From positions 1-64,000 of the IMG/VR virus record IMGVR_UViG_3300026078_000029: 64,000 bases of DNA. One strand, 5' to 3'. Origin of the DNA: a virus. Every line of letters starts with the position of its first letter. Position 1 is the first letter of the stretch. The position numbers were made by a program, and so were the translations under genes. Shown piece by piece: positions 1-11,900 of the stretch. The notes below the pieces were generated by a model, which saw only the letters and a list, made by a program, of their open reading frames with translations, was not told the DNA's origin and did no database searches.

Positions 1-2
1 AC

Positions 3-776
3 TGTCAGAACCCGCAGGAAACTATGATGCTTAGATTACGCCAGAATGCTATTGATAGAGGGGATTTGACAGTTGGCCCAAATGGACAGTTACAAACTGC
101 GGTTAATGAAAAGACGAAGCCTGAGTTTAAGCCGAATTATAGGCCAGACCTGTATTATGAACACAAACTATGGGATTGGCAGAATAATCCTAATGGACAA
201 AATGGCCCACCTGCACAGCCGCAATCAATAACTATACCTTTTGCCAAAGGAGGCGTGGTTCATGCGCCAAACTATGTGCCTTTATCGCTACCAAATAAGA
301 ATTTTGCGGGAGCGCAAAGTATTAATATGGAAAATGGCAAACCTGAAAAAAATCTAAACTCATCAGATACATATGCTATAGTTGGGGCAGGCGACTTCCC
401 GGTTATAAAACAATATAAATCTCCGGGAGTAAAATATGATTTAGGGGGTACTATTGCTCAACCGGAATTTATAAAAAATAATCCGAATGCTGTAGAATAC
501 AAACGCATGGTACACGTTCAGCAAAAAGACCCGTTAAACCCCGACGCCCCTGTTATAAATCATTTAGTGCCATACGAAAACCTACCAAAGAACGTAGCCA
601 ACCAAAAAGATGTACGTACAGCTTTGAGCGGGTTGAATAAGACGCCTGTTTATGGACAAGGGCAACAAAATTACAAGGCGGTTAATGGCAAATCGTACAA
701 TCACAACGAATTACTTAAATTAGGGTATACCGAAGATCAAATAAAAGAAGCGTTAAAATTAGGCACATTGAAATAA
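3..776 (+). CDS. Virion-region protein, 5' partial
   Basis: The reading frame is open from base 3, before the first ATG codons at 24 and 27, so the true start probably lies upstream of the window. About 257 residues are visible. The protein is rich in Asn, Pro, Gln and Gly, with no membrane segment or catalytic motif that I recognise. The C-terminus (LGYTEDQIKEALKLG) looks like a short helical hairpin. It ends one base before the next gene, a large virion-type protein, so the two probably share an operon. Function unknown; an internal or structural virion role is inferred from the neighbour only. Confidence 0.7.
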   Translation, partial: CQNPQETMMLRLRQNAIDRGDLTVGPNGQLQTAVNEKTKPEFKPNYRPDLYYEHKLWDWQNNPNGQNGPPAQPQSITIPFAKGGVVHAPNYVPLSLPNKNFAGAQSINMENGKPEKNLNSSDTYAIVGAGDFPVIKQYKSPGVKYDLGGTIAQPEFIKNNPNAVEYKRMVHVQQKDPLNPDAPVINHLVPYENLPKNVANQKDVRTALSGLNKTPVYGQGQQNYKAVNGKSYNHNELLKLGYTEDQIKEALKLGTLK

Positions 777-777
777 T

Positions 778-3700
778 ATGACTCCCGGAGATAAAGACCC
801 ACTTGGAATATTAACACCACAAGGAACTAAGCAAAGTGACCCATTAGGATTGCTAACACAAAAAAAAAGTCCTGTTGGGAACGCTTCAAACTCTACCTTA
901 CCCTCATTGCCAAGTGGATTAGGGACTATCCCAAGTATCCAGACCTTTACTGAACCGTCAACTGCGCCATATACGCAGGAGTATATTGACAGTCAAAAAA
1001 AACAACAGGAAACGAACAGGCAAGCCGTTGTGGACAAGGCTAACAAGCAATTGCAAAGCGACTACGCAAAACTTGATCCACAAACTAAAGAAACGTGGCA
1101 AAAGATAAGTCAGGCAGCTAACAGGCAGCCGGAGGAGTTCAGGCAGCCATCTGATGAAGAAATAGCGCACTGGAAGTTTATGGATACTCCGGTAGGTAAG
1201 GTTGTTGGCGCTACAAAATATCTGACAAGTAAAGCATTGGGCGGCACAGTAGACGTTATCAAGGGCGCTACGCACGAATGGAATAAGGCTTTAGGCAGCC
1301 CCGCAGCAGATATTGGCAATGACATTGTTATGGGCAAACTATCGCAGGCGGCTAATCTCGGTCAAACTAAAAACGACATTGCGCAAGTCGAAAACAGTAA
1401 GATACTATCGGCGGCAGGGATGGCGGCAGAATTTGCGCCAACTATAGCGGGAGGTGAGGCTTCAAAAGCACCTGAAGCATTAATGTTTCTACAAGGCGTT
1501 GGCCAGGGTAAAGATTTAGCTGATAAGCTGCAAATAGACAATCCTATTGCCAAAGAAGCATTAATACAGGGTACGGGAGTGGTGAATTTGGCGCTGTCAG
1601 ACCTCAAATTGTTCGGAAAGTTGCCAAGTGCTTTGAAAGGGCAAATTAGTACGGGGGTAGCCTTAGACGCGCTAAAAGAAGCAGCCGGGAAAGACCTTTC
1701 CAGTACAGCGTTCAAAGACCTACTGTTGAAGGGTGCGAATAGTGCTGCTGAAAAGCTGCAACGCGCCCCGCTAGAGGCGGCTACGCATTACATGAATACT
1801 ATTAAAACATTAACCAAACTTAACGTGGGCAACTTCGCGCTACACAAGGCCGTAGACGCTATTAACAACAAACCAGTATTCAACGAAACTCCGGGCGATT
1901 TGGCCGCGAACGAGTACAAAATGGTTACGCAAGATGCGCCATTATTTGCTGCCATACCAATGGGTCGTGAGTTGACTAAACTAACTCCGCTTTCAAACTA
2001 CAAAAATAGTGTCGTTGAACACCTGCTTGACCATCCAAACGATGCTGAATCTGTGAAGTCCACACTTGAGCAACATGGTCAGGAACAGGGATGGTCGCCG
2101 GAAGAAGTACAGGCTACCAAAGATCATGTAGATAAAATAGCAGGTGCGGTTAAGTCACTTCCACCCGATATGGCGACTCCTAAGAAAGAAAAGGCAGTGG
2201 GTTTGGTATTGGACAGAAACGATCTGCAGAAGGATTTGGGTGAATTGCAATCACAACGCGGTCAACTTGACCCCTCGTTACAGGAAACAGCATCTTCGCA
2301 TGAGCAATATTTGACTGATAAGATCGACCAGGCTAATGATAAAATACGGCAACTCGTAACAGGGAAGCGTACGACTTATAGCAAGGATGAAGAAGCAGGT
2401 AAATTTTATAAGACTACCGACGGTACTCGCGAGGAGATCAGCCCGTCACGATATGATTTGGAAAATTTAGAACGTACATCAAAACAACAAAAAAATGAAA
2501 TACGAGAACAGCAAAATGGACAAGAAACAGGACAAAAAGGCGATGAAGAAAGTAACCGCCAAAGCCAAGCCAGCAATGAAGAAAATGGGCAAAAAGAAGT
2601 AAATGCCACTACAGAAAGGGTCGAGCCGCAAAACAATATCGACCAACATCAAAACGGAAATGTCAGCAGGGAAACCACAGAAGCAGGCGGTGGCAATAGC
2701 CCTGAACGTAGCGGGGAAGTCAAACAAGAAGAAGGCAGCGAAACGTCCATCAAAAACAAAAAAATAGATACGGACAGGGAAAAACGGGGCCTATCTCCAC
2801 TCATGTCTGAAGCGCGTAAAGACTTCGGTAAAATTTGGGACGGCGCAATGAAGCAACTTGACGAAAACCCTGATGCGGGTCGTGAATTAGTAGACGAATT
2901 GCATAATAAGCCACGTGCGGTAGATGATACTGAAGTGGCTTTAATTACCCATACACTTGCGGAGGCGAAGAACCGATACGACCGTGTTAATGAGGAAATT
3001 GTTAAAGCCCAAGACGCCGGACACGATACAACTGATTTGGATGCTAAATTAGACGCTGCAAGCGATAATTTACAGAAGATAGAGGAAGTGTCGCGCAAAG
3101 TTGGCTCAAAGACCTCGGCAGGCTTAAACGCCCGTAAAATGATGATACGGGATGATATGTCATTGGCTAACTTGGAAACAAAGAAGCGGGTGGCTTTGGG
3201 GCGTAAATTGACGACTGAGGAACGGGAGGATTTGCGTAAAGTACATGAGGAGTACCATAAGCGCGAAAAGGAATATCAGGCTATCATTGATAAACTAACG
3301 CAAAAAAACCGTGATTTACAGGAACGGCAGGCGATTGAGAAGTTGAAGGCTGAGGCGCGTAAGGAAGCTCGTACCAAACGCAGCGAGTCGCGTGGTGAAA
3401 ACCGTGAAAAGTTGGTTCAGGATATTCGCGCTAAGTTAAAGATTGCGCGTACTTCTGAGCGACTTAACGTTTCCATACCATTTGCGCAGCAGGTAGCGGA
3501 ACTATACAAAATTTCACCTGAACTGGCAAAGTTGGCGAAGTCCTACATTGCAGAGGGTATCGATAAGTTGGAAGATCTGGTTGATAAGATACATGAGCAG
3601 TTGTCGGAGTATGACAAACGTGCTATTCGTGATGCGCTGAGTGGCTACGGTAAACCAGTAGAGCGCGAAACAAAGCCTGAATCGCAGGCTAAATTGGACG

Positions 3701-5616
3701 CCTTAAAAACGCAGGCTAAGTTGCTGTCCAAGCTAGAGGACTTGCAGGCGAAGGAATATAAAGCACCTGAACGTAAAAAGGCGCAAATCAGCGCTGAAAT
3801 AGCAGACCTGAAAAAGCAGGTTCGCGAGCTTATGCAGCCTGATATTTCACTCAAAGCCATCAAAACACGTACAGCTAACCAAATCAAAGAATATCAGCGC
3901 AGGTTGGCAGAGAAAGATTTTGAGTCTGCACTGAAAAGACCACCTACAGAACTTGACCCTGAAGCTATTAAGGCTAAGGCTGACTTGGAGCGGGTGCGAG
4001 ATGAGTTTAACGCTGAACTGGAAAAAGACAGGTTAGCTAATCGTGGCAATTGGGAGAAAGGATGGGATAAATTTTTAAAGTACCGTCGTGCTGAATTACT
4101 TCTCAACCTTTCAGGCGCGGCAAAGGTTGGTATGGCTTCTATGTACCGTATCGTGAGCCAGCCATTACATGAGTTGGTTGGTTCAGTAGAACGGCAAGTG
4201 CCGGGACTAAAACAAATTGCTGAAAAAGCACCACGTGAGGGCTATGGTTTTGTGCCGGATGTGGAATGGAAGGCGCTTAAAACTGTTTGGAATGCTGATA
4301 CGATTGCCGAAGTAAAAAAGAAGTTTAAGGGGCAGTTGGACAATTTGGACACAGCCTTTGGTGATAAAAAAGAGCACTATGATGTTGATAGGTTACTTGA
4401 CTTAGCAGGTAACATACACGCGGCCGAAAAAGAATTTGCCAAACAAAATGAGTTTAGACGTAGTGTCCTATTACGAACTAAGTACGCGGAAGAACATGGT
4501 GTCGACACAGGAAATCCATTCGTTCAGCTTCAAATAGGCATCTCAGCATTGAAAGACGCCAACAGGCAGATATTTATGGCGGATAATGTGGCGACATCTG
4601 CGTACAGAGGGCTGTTGAGTTTGTTGGAAAGCAAATCATCCGAAACAAAATTTGGTAAAACGGCTAAAATAAGTGCAGGTATATTAAAACTTATGCTGCC
4701 AATAGTTAAAGTGCCTACTAACTACTTGATTGAAAAGGCTCAATATACACCGATATTAGGCGCTTTAAAGGCGGTTAATATCATGCGAAAAGGATTGGAA
4801 AAAATGACGCCCGATCAGGCAGACTATGTGATACGTATAATGAAAAAGCAGGGTATTGGTGCAGGATTAGTTGCTATGGGGTATGCGCTTCCTGGTAACT
4901 TTGGCGGATTTTATATTCCTGGTAAAAAACGTGACGAGAATGATGCTTTGGCCGCCAACGATGTATCGATATTAGGAGTTAAAATACCACACTTTTTAAC
5001 ACATACGCCATTGCTTACGCTTTTGCAGTTAGGCGCTACAATAAGACGTGCAGCCGCAGGTGATGTGGCTATGGGAACAGCTAATGATTTTGCTGAAAGT
5101 ACGCCTTTTTACGAAACACCAAAAGAGGCTGTAAAAGCTATGGAAAATAGCAATAGCATGCAGCAATTCATAGGGAACACGTTACGGGGTCTTATCGTGC
5201 CTAATATGGTGTCACAGGTTGCTGAACATTATGATACAGATGAAGAAGGGAATCAGGTCAAACGTGCGCCTAAGTCTGTTTTGCAAGGTATAGAGTCCGG
5301 AATTCCAGGATTGAGAGAACAAGTTTCTATCAAAAATCCTCATCCGGGGTTTGATAAGATTATGATTGGTGACCATGAATACAAACTCAACAACCAACAG
5401 ATACAGGAACGTCAAAAGTTCTACGAGGACTTTATGAAAACAGAAGGCGCTAAAGCTATCAAGTTGGAGATAGCCAAAACGACCAATAAAGTCGAAAAAG
5501 AAAAGCTAACCAAGCGGCTTAAATCGATGGCGTCAAAAGTTAGTAAGCGAAAACTTGAGGCTAAGTACCACAATTCGGAAACAGGTGGATATGATTTTCA
5601 GGATGTGGAGGAATAA
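778..5616 (+). CDS. Large polyvalent / internal virion protein (1612 aa)
   Basis: A 1612-residue protein with mixed architecture. The N-terminus has a twin short motif, DPLGILT then DPLGLLT, within the first 30 residues. Residues of about 130-400 are Ala/Gly-rich helices. About 470-680 is a low-complexity Gln/Glu/Asn linker. About 680-1100 is charged coiled coil. The C-terminal 400 residues contain amphipathic or membrane-like helices. This layout matches proteins that phages package and eject with DNA, or large polyvalent proteins; no protease, lysozyme or ADP-ribosyltransferase motif could be assigned. It follows the upstream gene by one base. An ejection role is inference. Confidence 0.75.
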   Translation: MTPGDKDPLGILTPQGTKQSDPLGLLTQKKSPVGNASNSTLPSLPSGLGTIPSIQTFTEPSTAPYTQEYIDSQKKQQETNRQAVVDKANKQLQSDYAKLDPQTKETWQKISQAANRQPEEFRQPSDEEIAHWKFMDTPVGKVVGATKYLTSKALGGTVDVIKGATHEWNKALGSPAADIGNDIVMGKLSQAANLGQTKNDIAQVENSKILSAAGMAAEFAPTIAGGEASKAPEALMFLQGVGQGKDLADKLQIDNPIAKEALIQGTGVVNLALSDLKLFGKLPSALKGQISTGVALDALKEAAGKDLSSTAFKDLLLKGANSAAEKLQRAPLEAATHYMNTIKTLTKLNVGNFALHKAVDAINNKPVFNETPGDLAANEYKMVTQDAPLFAAIPMGRELTKLTPLSNYKNSVVEHLLDHPNDAESVKSTLEQHGQEQGWSPEEVQATKDHVDKIAGAVKSLPPDMATPKKEKAVGLVLDRNDLQKDLGELQSQRGQLDPSLQETASSHEQYLTDKIDQANDKIRQLVTGKRTTYSKDEEAGKFYKTTDGTREEISPSRYDLENLERTSKQQKNEIREQQNGQETGQKGDEESNRQSQASNEENGQKEVNATTERVEPQNNIDQHQNGNVSRETTEAGGGNSPERSGEVKQEEGSETSIKNKKIDTDREKRGLSPLMSEARKDFGKIWDGAMKQLDENPDAGRELVDELHNKPRAVDDTEVALITHTLAEAKNRYDRVNEEIVKAQDAGHDTTDLDAKLDAASDNLQKIEEVSRKVGSKTSAGLNARKMMIRDDMSLANLETKKRVALGRKLTTEEREDLRKVHEEYHKREKEYQAIIDKLTQKNRDLQERQAIEKLKAEARKEARTKRSESRGENREKLVQDIRAKLKIARTSERLNVSIPFAQQVAELYKISPELAKLAKSYIAEGIDKLEDLVDKIHEQLSEYDKRAIRDALSGYGKPVERETKPESQAKLDALKTQAKLLSKLEDLQAKEYKAPERKKAQISAEIADLKKQVRELMQPDISLKAIKTRTANQIKEYQRRLAEKDFESALKRPPTELDPEAIKAKADLERVRDEFNAELEKDRLANRGNWEKGWDKFLKYRRAELLLNLSGAAKVGMASMYRIVSQPLHELVGSVERQVPGLKQIAEKAPREGYGFVPDVEWKALKTVWNADTIAEVKKKFKGQLDNLDTAFGDKKEHYDVDRLLDLAGNIHAAEKEFAKQNEFRRSVLLRTKYAEEHGVDTGNPFVQLQIGISALKDANRQIFMADNVATSAYRGLLSLLESKSSETKFGKTAKISAGILKLMLPIVKVPTNYLIEKAQYTPILGALKAVNIMRKGLEKMTPDQADYVIRIMKKQGIGAGLVAMGYALPGNFGGFYIPGKKRDENDALAANDVSILGVKIPHFLTHTPLLTLLQLGATIRRAAAGDVAMGTANDFAESTPFYETPKEAVKAMENSNSMQQFIGNTLRGLIVPNMVSQVAEHYDTDEEGNQVKRAPKSVLQGIESGIPGLREQVSIKNPHPGFDKIMIGDHEYKLNNQQIQERQKFYEDFMKTEGAKAIKLEIAKTTNKVEKEKLTKRLKSMASKVSKRKLEAKYHNSETGGYDFQDVEE

Positions 5617-5622
5617 AACACT

Positions 5623-5853
5623 TCATCTTCTAAACTTTAAATCAATATCCCTAATATTAGCCAACACACTTTCTCTTGTATAGCCTTTACCAAGATGGTA
5701 AACAACTTGCCCATCCTTGCTGTCTATAGCAAACGAGCCTCTTGAATCCAATTCATTTCTAATCAAGTCGGATGTTCTAAAATCTCTGTTTTCCCGCGCG
5801 GATATGCGCATATCGGTTAACTCGTCGGTTAAGAAGTCTTTGAAGTTTTCCAT
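5623..5853 (-). CDS. Small protein resembling the cysteinyl-tRNA synthetase C-terminal domain
   Basis: A 76-residue protein. The pattern R-x-x-A-R-x-x-x-D-F-x-x-x-D-x-I-R-x-x-L, then D-S-K-D-G, resembles the C-terminal region of cysteinyl-tRNA synthetase, where this helix pair and DxxDG turn contribute to anticodon recognition. No catalytic part is present. It overlaps the upstream minus-strand gene by 25 bases. It could bind RNA, or the motif could have been reused for another purpose. The resemblance is read by eye from the sequence. Confidence 0.7.
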   Translation of the reverse strand: MENFKDFLTDELTDMRISARENRDFRTSDLIRNELDSRGSFAIDSKDGQVVYHLGKGYTRESVLANIRDIDLKFRR

Positions 5854-6221
5854 AATTCTATTTCAAGTTCTTTACCGGTCAAAGCGAAGTAAAGGTTTTG
5901 GAATTGGTGAAGGTATTTAATCTTAATATCCTGGCCAGTAATAGCGTGATAAAATGATTTGTTTTTATATATCAAACGCAGTTCTGATATATCATAGTAA
6001 CACTCGTTGCCAAATTGTACCCTATCAAAAAACGTCTGATTAATTTTTTTAATATCTAATTTCTCTAATATTTCAGGCGTCAATGGTATTCCCTCAATAT
6101 CTTCAAAGTTATCGAATCCCCAATTATTACTGCATATCATAAAATCTGAAATAGATGTTACTTTTAGTAACTGTCCTGGAGTTTTAATCCAGTTGCCTAT
6201 TCTTAATTCGTTCGCTTCCAT
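5829..6221 (-). CDS. Conserved Bacteroidota/phage hypothetical protein (ELRIGNW...YLHQFQNLYFALTGKEL family)
   Basis: A 130-residue protein starting at the ATG at 6221 (MEANELRIGNW). The frame stays open a little further upstream, but this start matches the usual N-terminus of the family. The signatures ELRIGNW, IPLTPEILEKL and YLHQFQNLYFALTG are typical of a small protein common in Bacteroidota genomes and phages whose function is not established. It is co-oriented with and overlaps the CysRS-tail-like gene; the pair forms a minus-strand island between plus-strand virion genes. Confidence 0.8.
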   Translation of the reverse strand: MEANELRIGNWIKTPGQLLKVTSISDFMICSNNWGFDNFEDIEGIPLTPEILEKLDIKKINQTFFDRVQFGNECYYDISELRLIYKNKSFYHAITGQDIKIKYLHQFQNLYFALTGKELEIELWKTSKTS

Positions 6222-6276
6222 AATCCATATTGCTTTCCTCAAATTTAAACGCAAAAAACCGTATATCCAAATTCCC

Positions 6277-6284
6277 TATATTTA
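6277..6284 (+). promoter_or_regulatory. Putative -7 element TATATTTA
   Basis: TATATTTA resembles the Bacteroidota -7 consensus TAnnTTTG and lies 18 nt before the ATG at 6303, at the point where transcription must restart on the plus strand after the minus-strand pair. No -33 TTTG is seen at about 20 nt upstream. Confidence 0.4.
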
Positions 6285-6302
6285 CCCCTAAACAATAAGA
6301 CA

Positions 6303-6641
6303 ATGGCAACAGTATTAGCGGGTAATAAGAACAATATTTACACTTGGGCTTTAAGCACCTCAGCAAAGACCTTAACGTTTTCTAATATCACTGGCTTTGA
6401 CCTTGAAATGTCTTCATTGCAAAGCGTGTGGAGTGTTACAGCAAATAAGTATTTGACTTTGGGGGTAAATGTTGTTTCGTGTGCCATTGTGTATGCAGCG
6501 GGGTTGCCTACCTATGTTTATACATTTACGGCGATTGACTCAGGGATAGCCAATTCTGACACTCTGATAATAAGGCTCCAAATTCCTGATGCGTATTTAG
6601 ACTATTCAGTACTCCTATACATTGCTGGCGCAACTATTTAA
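6303..6641 (+). CDS. Small putative virion/appendage protein
   Basis: A 112-residue protein rich in Thr, Ser, Ala and Val with alternating hydrophobic residues, consistent with a beta-sandwich virion protein. No signal peptide or known motif. It opens the plus-strand appendage module and is followed after 11 bases by another beta-rich protein. Function not recognised. Confidence 0.7.
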   Translation: MATVLAGNKNNIYTWALSTSAKTLTFSNITGFDLEMSSLQSVWSVTANKYLTLGVNVVSCAIVYAAGLPTYVYTFTAIDSGIANSDTLIIRLQIPDAYLDYSVLLYIAGATI

Positions 6642-6652
6642 ACTATTAAGAA

Positions 6653-7111
6653 ATGGCAGTAGTAGCATCCATGTCGGTAAGTTCCAATGCAGCAGGCACA
6701 GTGCTGACCTTAAGCGACACGTCAACTGGTTTGGGTACAGTATCAGCCCGTACATTCACCATATACAATTCATTAGGTGATTTGGTGCAGGTGATAGATT
6801 CGCCTACATCCGCCACAGCAGACTACGCAGTTACCGCAGATGCTTATTGGTCATTCACGCTTGATGTTACCGATAATACAGGGACTTATCAGGCCGTGCG
6901 GAACTATTTAGCTAACGGCATCTATTTAAGCACATACGTGAATGTCATAGCCCAATTAGGTTGTAGCTGCAATTGCGGTAGCGAGCAACTTACTTACGCC
7001 GATATTGCTGAATTGTATAACACATCGGCGTTACGCCTCGCTTTAGGTGGCTTCGGAAATGCCGCAAATAACGCCATTGTTGCCGCAAACGCTATAATTA
7101 CAGGAAGCTAA
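6653..7111 (+). CDS. Ig/fibronectin-like putative virion protein
   Basis: A 152-residue protein. Residues 1-90 look like an Ig or Fn3-type beta-sandwich (SSNAAGTVLTLSDTS, then WSFTLDVTDNTGTY). The C-terminal part has a GCSCNCG cysteine cluster and Ala-rich helices. Its stop overlaps the next ATG at 7111 by one base, indicating translational coupling. Probably a tail or appendage component; exact role unknown. Confidence 0.7.
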   Translation: MAVVASMSVSSNAAGTVLTLSDTSTGLGTVSARTFTIYNSLGDLVQVIDSPTSATADYAVTADAYWSFTLDVTDNTGTYQAVRNYLANGIYLSTYVNVIAQLGCSCNCGSEQLTYADIAELYNTSALRLALGGFGNAANNAIVAANAIITGS

Positions 7112-7884
7112 TGCCATCAGCGCAATCCATAGAAAATACCTTACTAAGTGCAAGTTTGCTCATGGCAAATCAGTGTACCGCTAATTTGGTGCAATTGAGT
7201 GTTGGTAATGATGAATTGAGTTGGGCAAGCATACGGAGGTTAAACAGGAATATTAATGCGCTTCAATACCAGTATAACACAGGCCAGTACGACGCAACGA
7301 CTACGGTGGCCTTATACAACTGCCTTAACAGTTTAGTAGGCTTCGACACGACGATAAATAATCTTGACCCTAACTTCCAAAATTCAACTGTAGTGTATGA
7401 TGTTACTGCGGTAACTAACGCGCAGGCTAATTATGACAGAATTATATTTGAGAATGTCGATACGGTATCTTTAAGTGATTTTCAAGCGACCTACGTTGAT
7501 AGATATGGCGATAATGCTATTGTTGAGCTTTTTGTGACTACAGACGCATTTGCTACAGTGCAGCAAGATACGGGGACAGTGCCGACAATAGTAAATTTAG
7601 GCGGTGACGTAAATAAACCCGATAGTTATACTTGGACTTTTGGCATGCCGACTACCGGATATATACAAATAACAGGTTTTGTGCCGGAAAGCGCAAATAT
7701 CGTTTCACCACCAATCACTAATACAAGCTCAGTATTGCTTGACAATGCCACGTTAAATGGGTTATATCCAACCGCACTTTGGGGGCAACTCATATTATTG
7801 CCAAACGTGCCTGCTAAATACGAAAAACTTGATAATTCATCAACAGGACAATGGGACTTACAAACTTACACACCAAACTTATAG
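7111..7884 (+). CDS. Putative appendage / tail protein (257 aa)
   Basis: The N-terminal 100 residues are helical (NIALQ-type heptads, RLNRNINALQYQYN). The rest is beta-rich, with a likely small sandwich domain around residues 105-195. No catalytic motif. The 3' end overlaps the start of the following signal-peptide gene by 34 bases. The helical stalk plus beta domain suggests an attachment or baseplate-type adaptor. Inference only. Confidence 0.7.
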   Translation: MPSAQSIENTLLSASLLMANQCTANLVQLSVGNDELSWASIRRLNRNINALQYQYNTGQYDATTTVALYNCLNSLVGFDTTINNLDPNFQNSTVVYDVTAVTNAQANYDRIIFENVDTVSLSDFQATYVDRYGDNAIVELFVTTDAFATVQQDTGTVPTIVNLGGDVNKPDSYTWTFGMPTTGYIQITGFVPESANIVSPPITNTSSVLLDNATLNGLYPTALWGQLILLPNVPAKYEKLDNSSTGQWDLQTYTPNL

Positions 7885-8987
7885 TCATACTTCTGTTGGT
7901 AACGTTGGGTGCGTCTGCCCAAACTACGATCATACCAGATAAGTTGCGCATTAAAACCGTTCCTCAATCACCTGTAAGCGGGGATATGATGGTTACTGTA
8001 GACGCGAGTGGTAATATCAAAAAAGACACTATTAAATCGGGTAGCACTACCACCCACTCACTGTCCTTCACATATGGATTTTTAGGGCAGCCTTTTTCCT
8101 TTAATGGCTCTGCGCCAGTCAGTAGTCAAATCGATACTACGAAGCTACAGACCATACTAAACTTTTTCCCAAAGGGAGATACGCGATACCTGAAAAGTTC
8201 AACAGCATCCACTACCTACGCTTTACAATCGACTACCATAAGCGCAGGAACGGGGCTAACTGGTGGCGGTTCGTTAGCGGCTAACAGGACTATTAGCAGT
8301 GATACATCCGTATTGAGGACAGTTGCTAACTCGTACTCGCTTTCAGGGATGCAGACGAAGTTGAATAACTATGCTTTACTGGCTTCTCCCGTACTTACAG
8401 GAACACCCACCGCTCCAACTGCCACAGTAGGAACAAATACTACTCAGATAGCAACTACGGCTTTCGTATTGGCTAATTCAAGCACTGTTAGCGGGGCGAA
8501 TCCTTCGGCGACAGCAGGTACAAGCGCTGTGAATGGATATGCTGCTACATTCATGCGTAGTGACGCTGCACCAAAGGTGGATAGTACGGTTTTTCAGACG
8601 GTAGCTAACTTCTTTCCAAAAGGGGATACACGGTACGCAAAGATAAGCGGCACGACAAACAATGTTAGTAGTATAAACGTACCGGGTTTAATTAATGTTA
8701 ATCAATCCCTATCCTATAGTGTACCATCCGGTGGCGCTTTATTAAGAATTAATCCATGGTCTTTTTATAGAACTGGAACTGGCTCTGTCGATGTGTCACT
8801 AACATATAATGATTTGGGCGGTTCGTCCCATACGGTATCTTTTGGAAGTATAAGTTCTGGCACTCCGGTTACTAATGCATCATCAACAATTATACAAGCT
8901 CAATCTTTAAGTACAATTCAAATATCTTGGACTGTTACTGGTACAATAACTTACGATGCGGCGGCTACAATTGAAAAATTACTGTAA
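7851..8987 (+). CDS. Tail-fibre-like protein with Sec signal peptide
   Basis: A 378-residue protein. The N-terminus has a hydrophobic stretch ending ASAQT, a typical Bacteroidota signal peptidase I site (cleavage after Ala, Gln at +1). The body carries phage-fibre signatures: two copies of FFPKGDTRY(L/A)K and the collar-type segment with PVLTGTPTAPTA. The C-terminal 100 residues are a beta-sandwich. It starts inside the previous gene and ends one base before the next fibre gene. A secretion signal on a fibre-like protein is unexpected for a virion protein assembled in the cytoplasm. The fibre role is supported by repeats; the export fate is unknown. Confidence 0.8.
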   Translation: MGLTNLHTKLIVILLLVTLGASAQTTIIPDKLRIKTVPQSPVSGDMMVTVDASGNIKKDTIKSGSTTTHSLSFTYGFLGQPFSFNGSAPVSSQIDTTKLQTILNFFPKGDTRYLKSSTASTTYALQSTTISAGTGLTGGGSLAANRTISSDTSVLRTVANSYSLSGMQTKLNNYALLASPVLTGTPTAPTATVGTNTTQIATTAFVLANSSTVSGANPSATAGTSAVNGYAATFMRSDAAPKVDSTVFQTVANFFPKGDTRYAKISGTTNNVSSINVPGLINVNQSLSYSVPSGGALLRINPWSFYRTGTGSVDVSLTYNDLGGSSHTVSFGSISSGTPVTNASSTIIQAQSLSTIQISWTVTGTITYDAAATIEKLL

Positions 8988-11900
8988 ATGAAAAAGATTT
9001 TACTATATATACTGCTTTTACTACCTGCTTGGTGCTTCGCCCAACAAGCACAGCCCGTCAATCCTGTTCAAGTTACGCAGACTACGCTTTATAACGAGCC
9101 ATCTACAGGCACTCGTTGGTGGTACAACGGTGCTACATTGGGTTGGTATCCGATATTTCCTTACAGTCCCCCAAATACCGTTCTAACTGGATTGGGAATG
9201 TCAGTAGTTTCGAGTACTCTGACTGTAGCTACTGGCACTTGGCGCATAAATAGTCAGGTTTACTCTTTATCTTCGCCTGCCAACTTTACATTACAAGCAA
9301 GAGACACCATTTATTCACGATACGAGACGGTATATGCTATTAAAGCGAATAATGGGATAGGGATAAAAGTAGGTCAGCTTTCTCCTACGCCCATACAGCC
9401 AACGGTAGGTGCTGATAGCCTTGTTGTTGGAGCGGCACTGATTACACCCACTGTCACTATAGTTATTCCACCAGGGCCTTCCAATCAATTTGTATTCGCT
9501 ATTCCGGGAGTGCAACAAAGCTACGCCAATCCTTGGGTAAGAACATTGAGAGCAGATACCATTAAAGTAGCAGGTAAATATATCTTTCCAAGCGTAGACG
9601 GCACATCAGCGCAGGTATTGCAAACGGATGGCTCGGGGCATCTGTACTGGTCAAGTCAGGCAATCTATACGCCGGGATTTGGGTTAAATTTGAATGCGCA
9701 GGCATTTAGTGTAGATACAACTAAGATTGTAACCCTAACGGCAATGCTGGACACACTGCACAATAATGCAGCTCACTTTGACACTACCCAATTCAGCGTT
9801 GTGAATGATACGATACATTGTATAGCGTGTGGAGTTTCCGGCCCGACCATCTATACTGGTGACGGAACGTTAGCGTCAGATCGAACAGTTGCATTGAATA
9901 ACCACTTCTTACAATTTACCGATACAAATTCGGGATATACAGGTAATTATAATTTCGGGAATAGTGGTTTTGTTGCTCATATAGATAATGGATCTGATAA
10001 CGCCGAATTTAGTAGTTCTTCTGGCCCCGTGTCTGCCACCCTTGAGATAAATACCTTAAACCTGTCAAGCGGTAGAGGGTCATCTATACTTATGGGTAAT
10101 TCCAATGACGGCATGAATATCCAACATCAGGACTACACATCAGGTCATCCCGTGCAAATTAGGTTAGGTGGAGACGGTCTCAGCGCATCGAATGCTATAG
10201 ATAGTACTGGCATCCGGTATACATCATACACTGACTATTGGAGAGCCGACTCACTCACCTTAATGCCTAAACAATGGATTGAGGCTTATGTAGCTGCGCA
10301 TAGCGGCGGCACAACTACAAATGCCGTTACTTTTAATAATTCAGGATCAGGAGCAGCAAGCGGAACTACATTCGATGGGTCATCAGCAAAAACGATAAGC
10401 TATAATACCATAGGCGCTCAGCAGACTTTAACGCTAACCACAACGGGGACAAGCGGTGCGGCCACGTTGGTTAGTGGTACTTTAAATATACCGCAATATA
10501 GCGGAGCCACGGCAGGAAATCCGACCGGGTTACTAACCTTTACAGCCGCAAACGGTACGGCCTCAACCTATAAGCGTTCAGACGGCCTAAATGCTATAGA
10601 TAGTACGGTTGTAGCCAGTTATGCCAACCACCCTACCTTCGCACAATTACAGACGAAGGTAAATGGATATGTACCAACGTCTACAACAGTTGCGGGCTTC
10701 GCTCTTTCGTCAAATGTTACGTTAGCCAACCATGCACCTGGATTCGGACTTTCGGGTTCTAACTACAATGGATCGGGGGCGCAGACGTGGATTGTCGATA
10801 CTACGGCGATAGCTACTCCGTACTACGTGAAATGGGTGGCTGGCCCTGACGGCATTGTGAGCGGCATGTCTCCAACGACCATAAGCGGAACAACAGCTAC
10901 TGTGCCATCCGGTGTATACAGGCTGAACAACTTGCTGATCACTAAAGCTAGCAGCACGAATGTGACCATCGATGCGCAGGACGCTACTTTGAACAGGTAT
11001 GATTTGATTGTTGGCGACGCATCTGGAGTACTGACTAAGGTATCCGGTACACTTGGCACTGATGCTGCGCAGCCGGATGTCCCTGCAAATAAGGCACTGA
11101 TAGCGTATATCTATATCCCTGCTACGGGCGGAACTGTAGTGAGCGGTGGAGGCGGCGGTAAAGGAACGACACAAAATGCACTTAGTGGCGGGTACGGAGT
11201 TGTACCGTTTACCTTCAATGGCGGTACGGCGGGAATCAAGGTAGTTGTGGATACGACGAGTTCAACAGGGTTGGTAAGCAAGGGGAGGTTGGCTACTAAT
11301 TTAGGTGGCTATGTAAAAAGCGTTTCGGTAGCCTCTGCAAACGGGCTAAGCGGCACTTCATCAGGTGGACAAACGCCATCGTTAACATTAACGTTAAGCA
11401 CGATCAAACCTAACGTTGTCGCTCAAACTCCTGTGGGTACAGCAGGAACAGACTCTGTGATGGTAAAGCATAGTGATGGGACTATTAAAGCTATTAGCCC
11501 GACTTATTATGGGACGGGCGGAGGGTCTACTCTTACTTTTGGAACACACCTAACCAGCGGTGGCGCTTCTTATAACGGCTCTGCGCCGGTAACGATTACT
11601 TCTGATGCAACTAATGCAGCCACCGCAAGCACTATCATGTCCCGTGACGCAAATGCAAATGTAAATGCTAATAATTTAATATATAATTATACAACAACCG
11701 CGACAACAAATACTACTACCACATTAACTGTTTCGTCTGCCAAATTACAATATTTTACAGGGACACAGGCGCAAACCGTAGTGCTACCGAATGTATCCAC
11801 TCTAGTCGTGGGTATGCGATATGAAATAGTTAGTCTACTGACGGGGACTTCAACTATAAATGTACAATCATCTGGCGGTAATGCAATTGTATCCATAGCG

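Noticed and set aside
958-1337. Minus-strand ORFs inside the large virion gene
   Set aside because: Shadow frames of a strong plus-strand coding region.
6184-6366. Minus-strand ORF of 60 codons
   Set aside because: Overlaps the promoter region of the 6303 gene and the start of the 5829 gene; no coding character.
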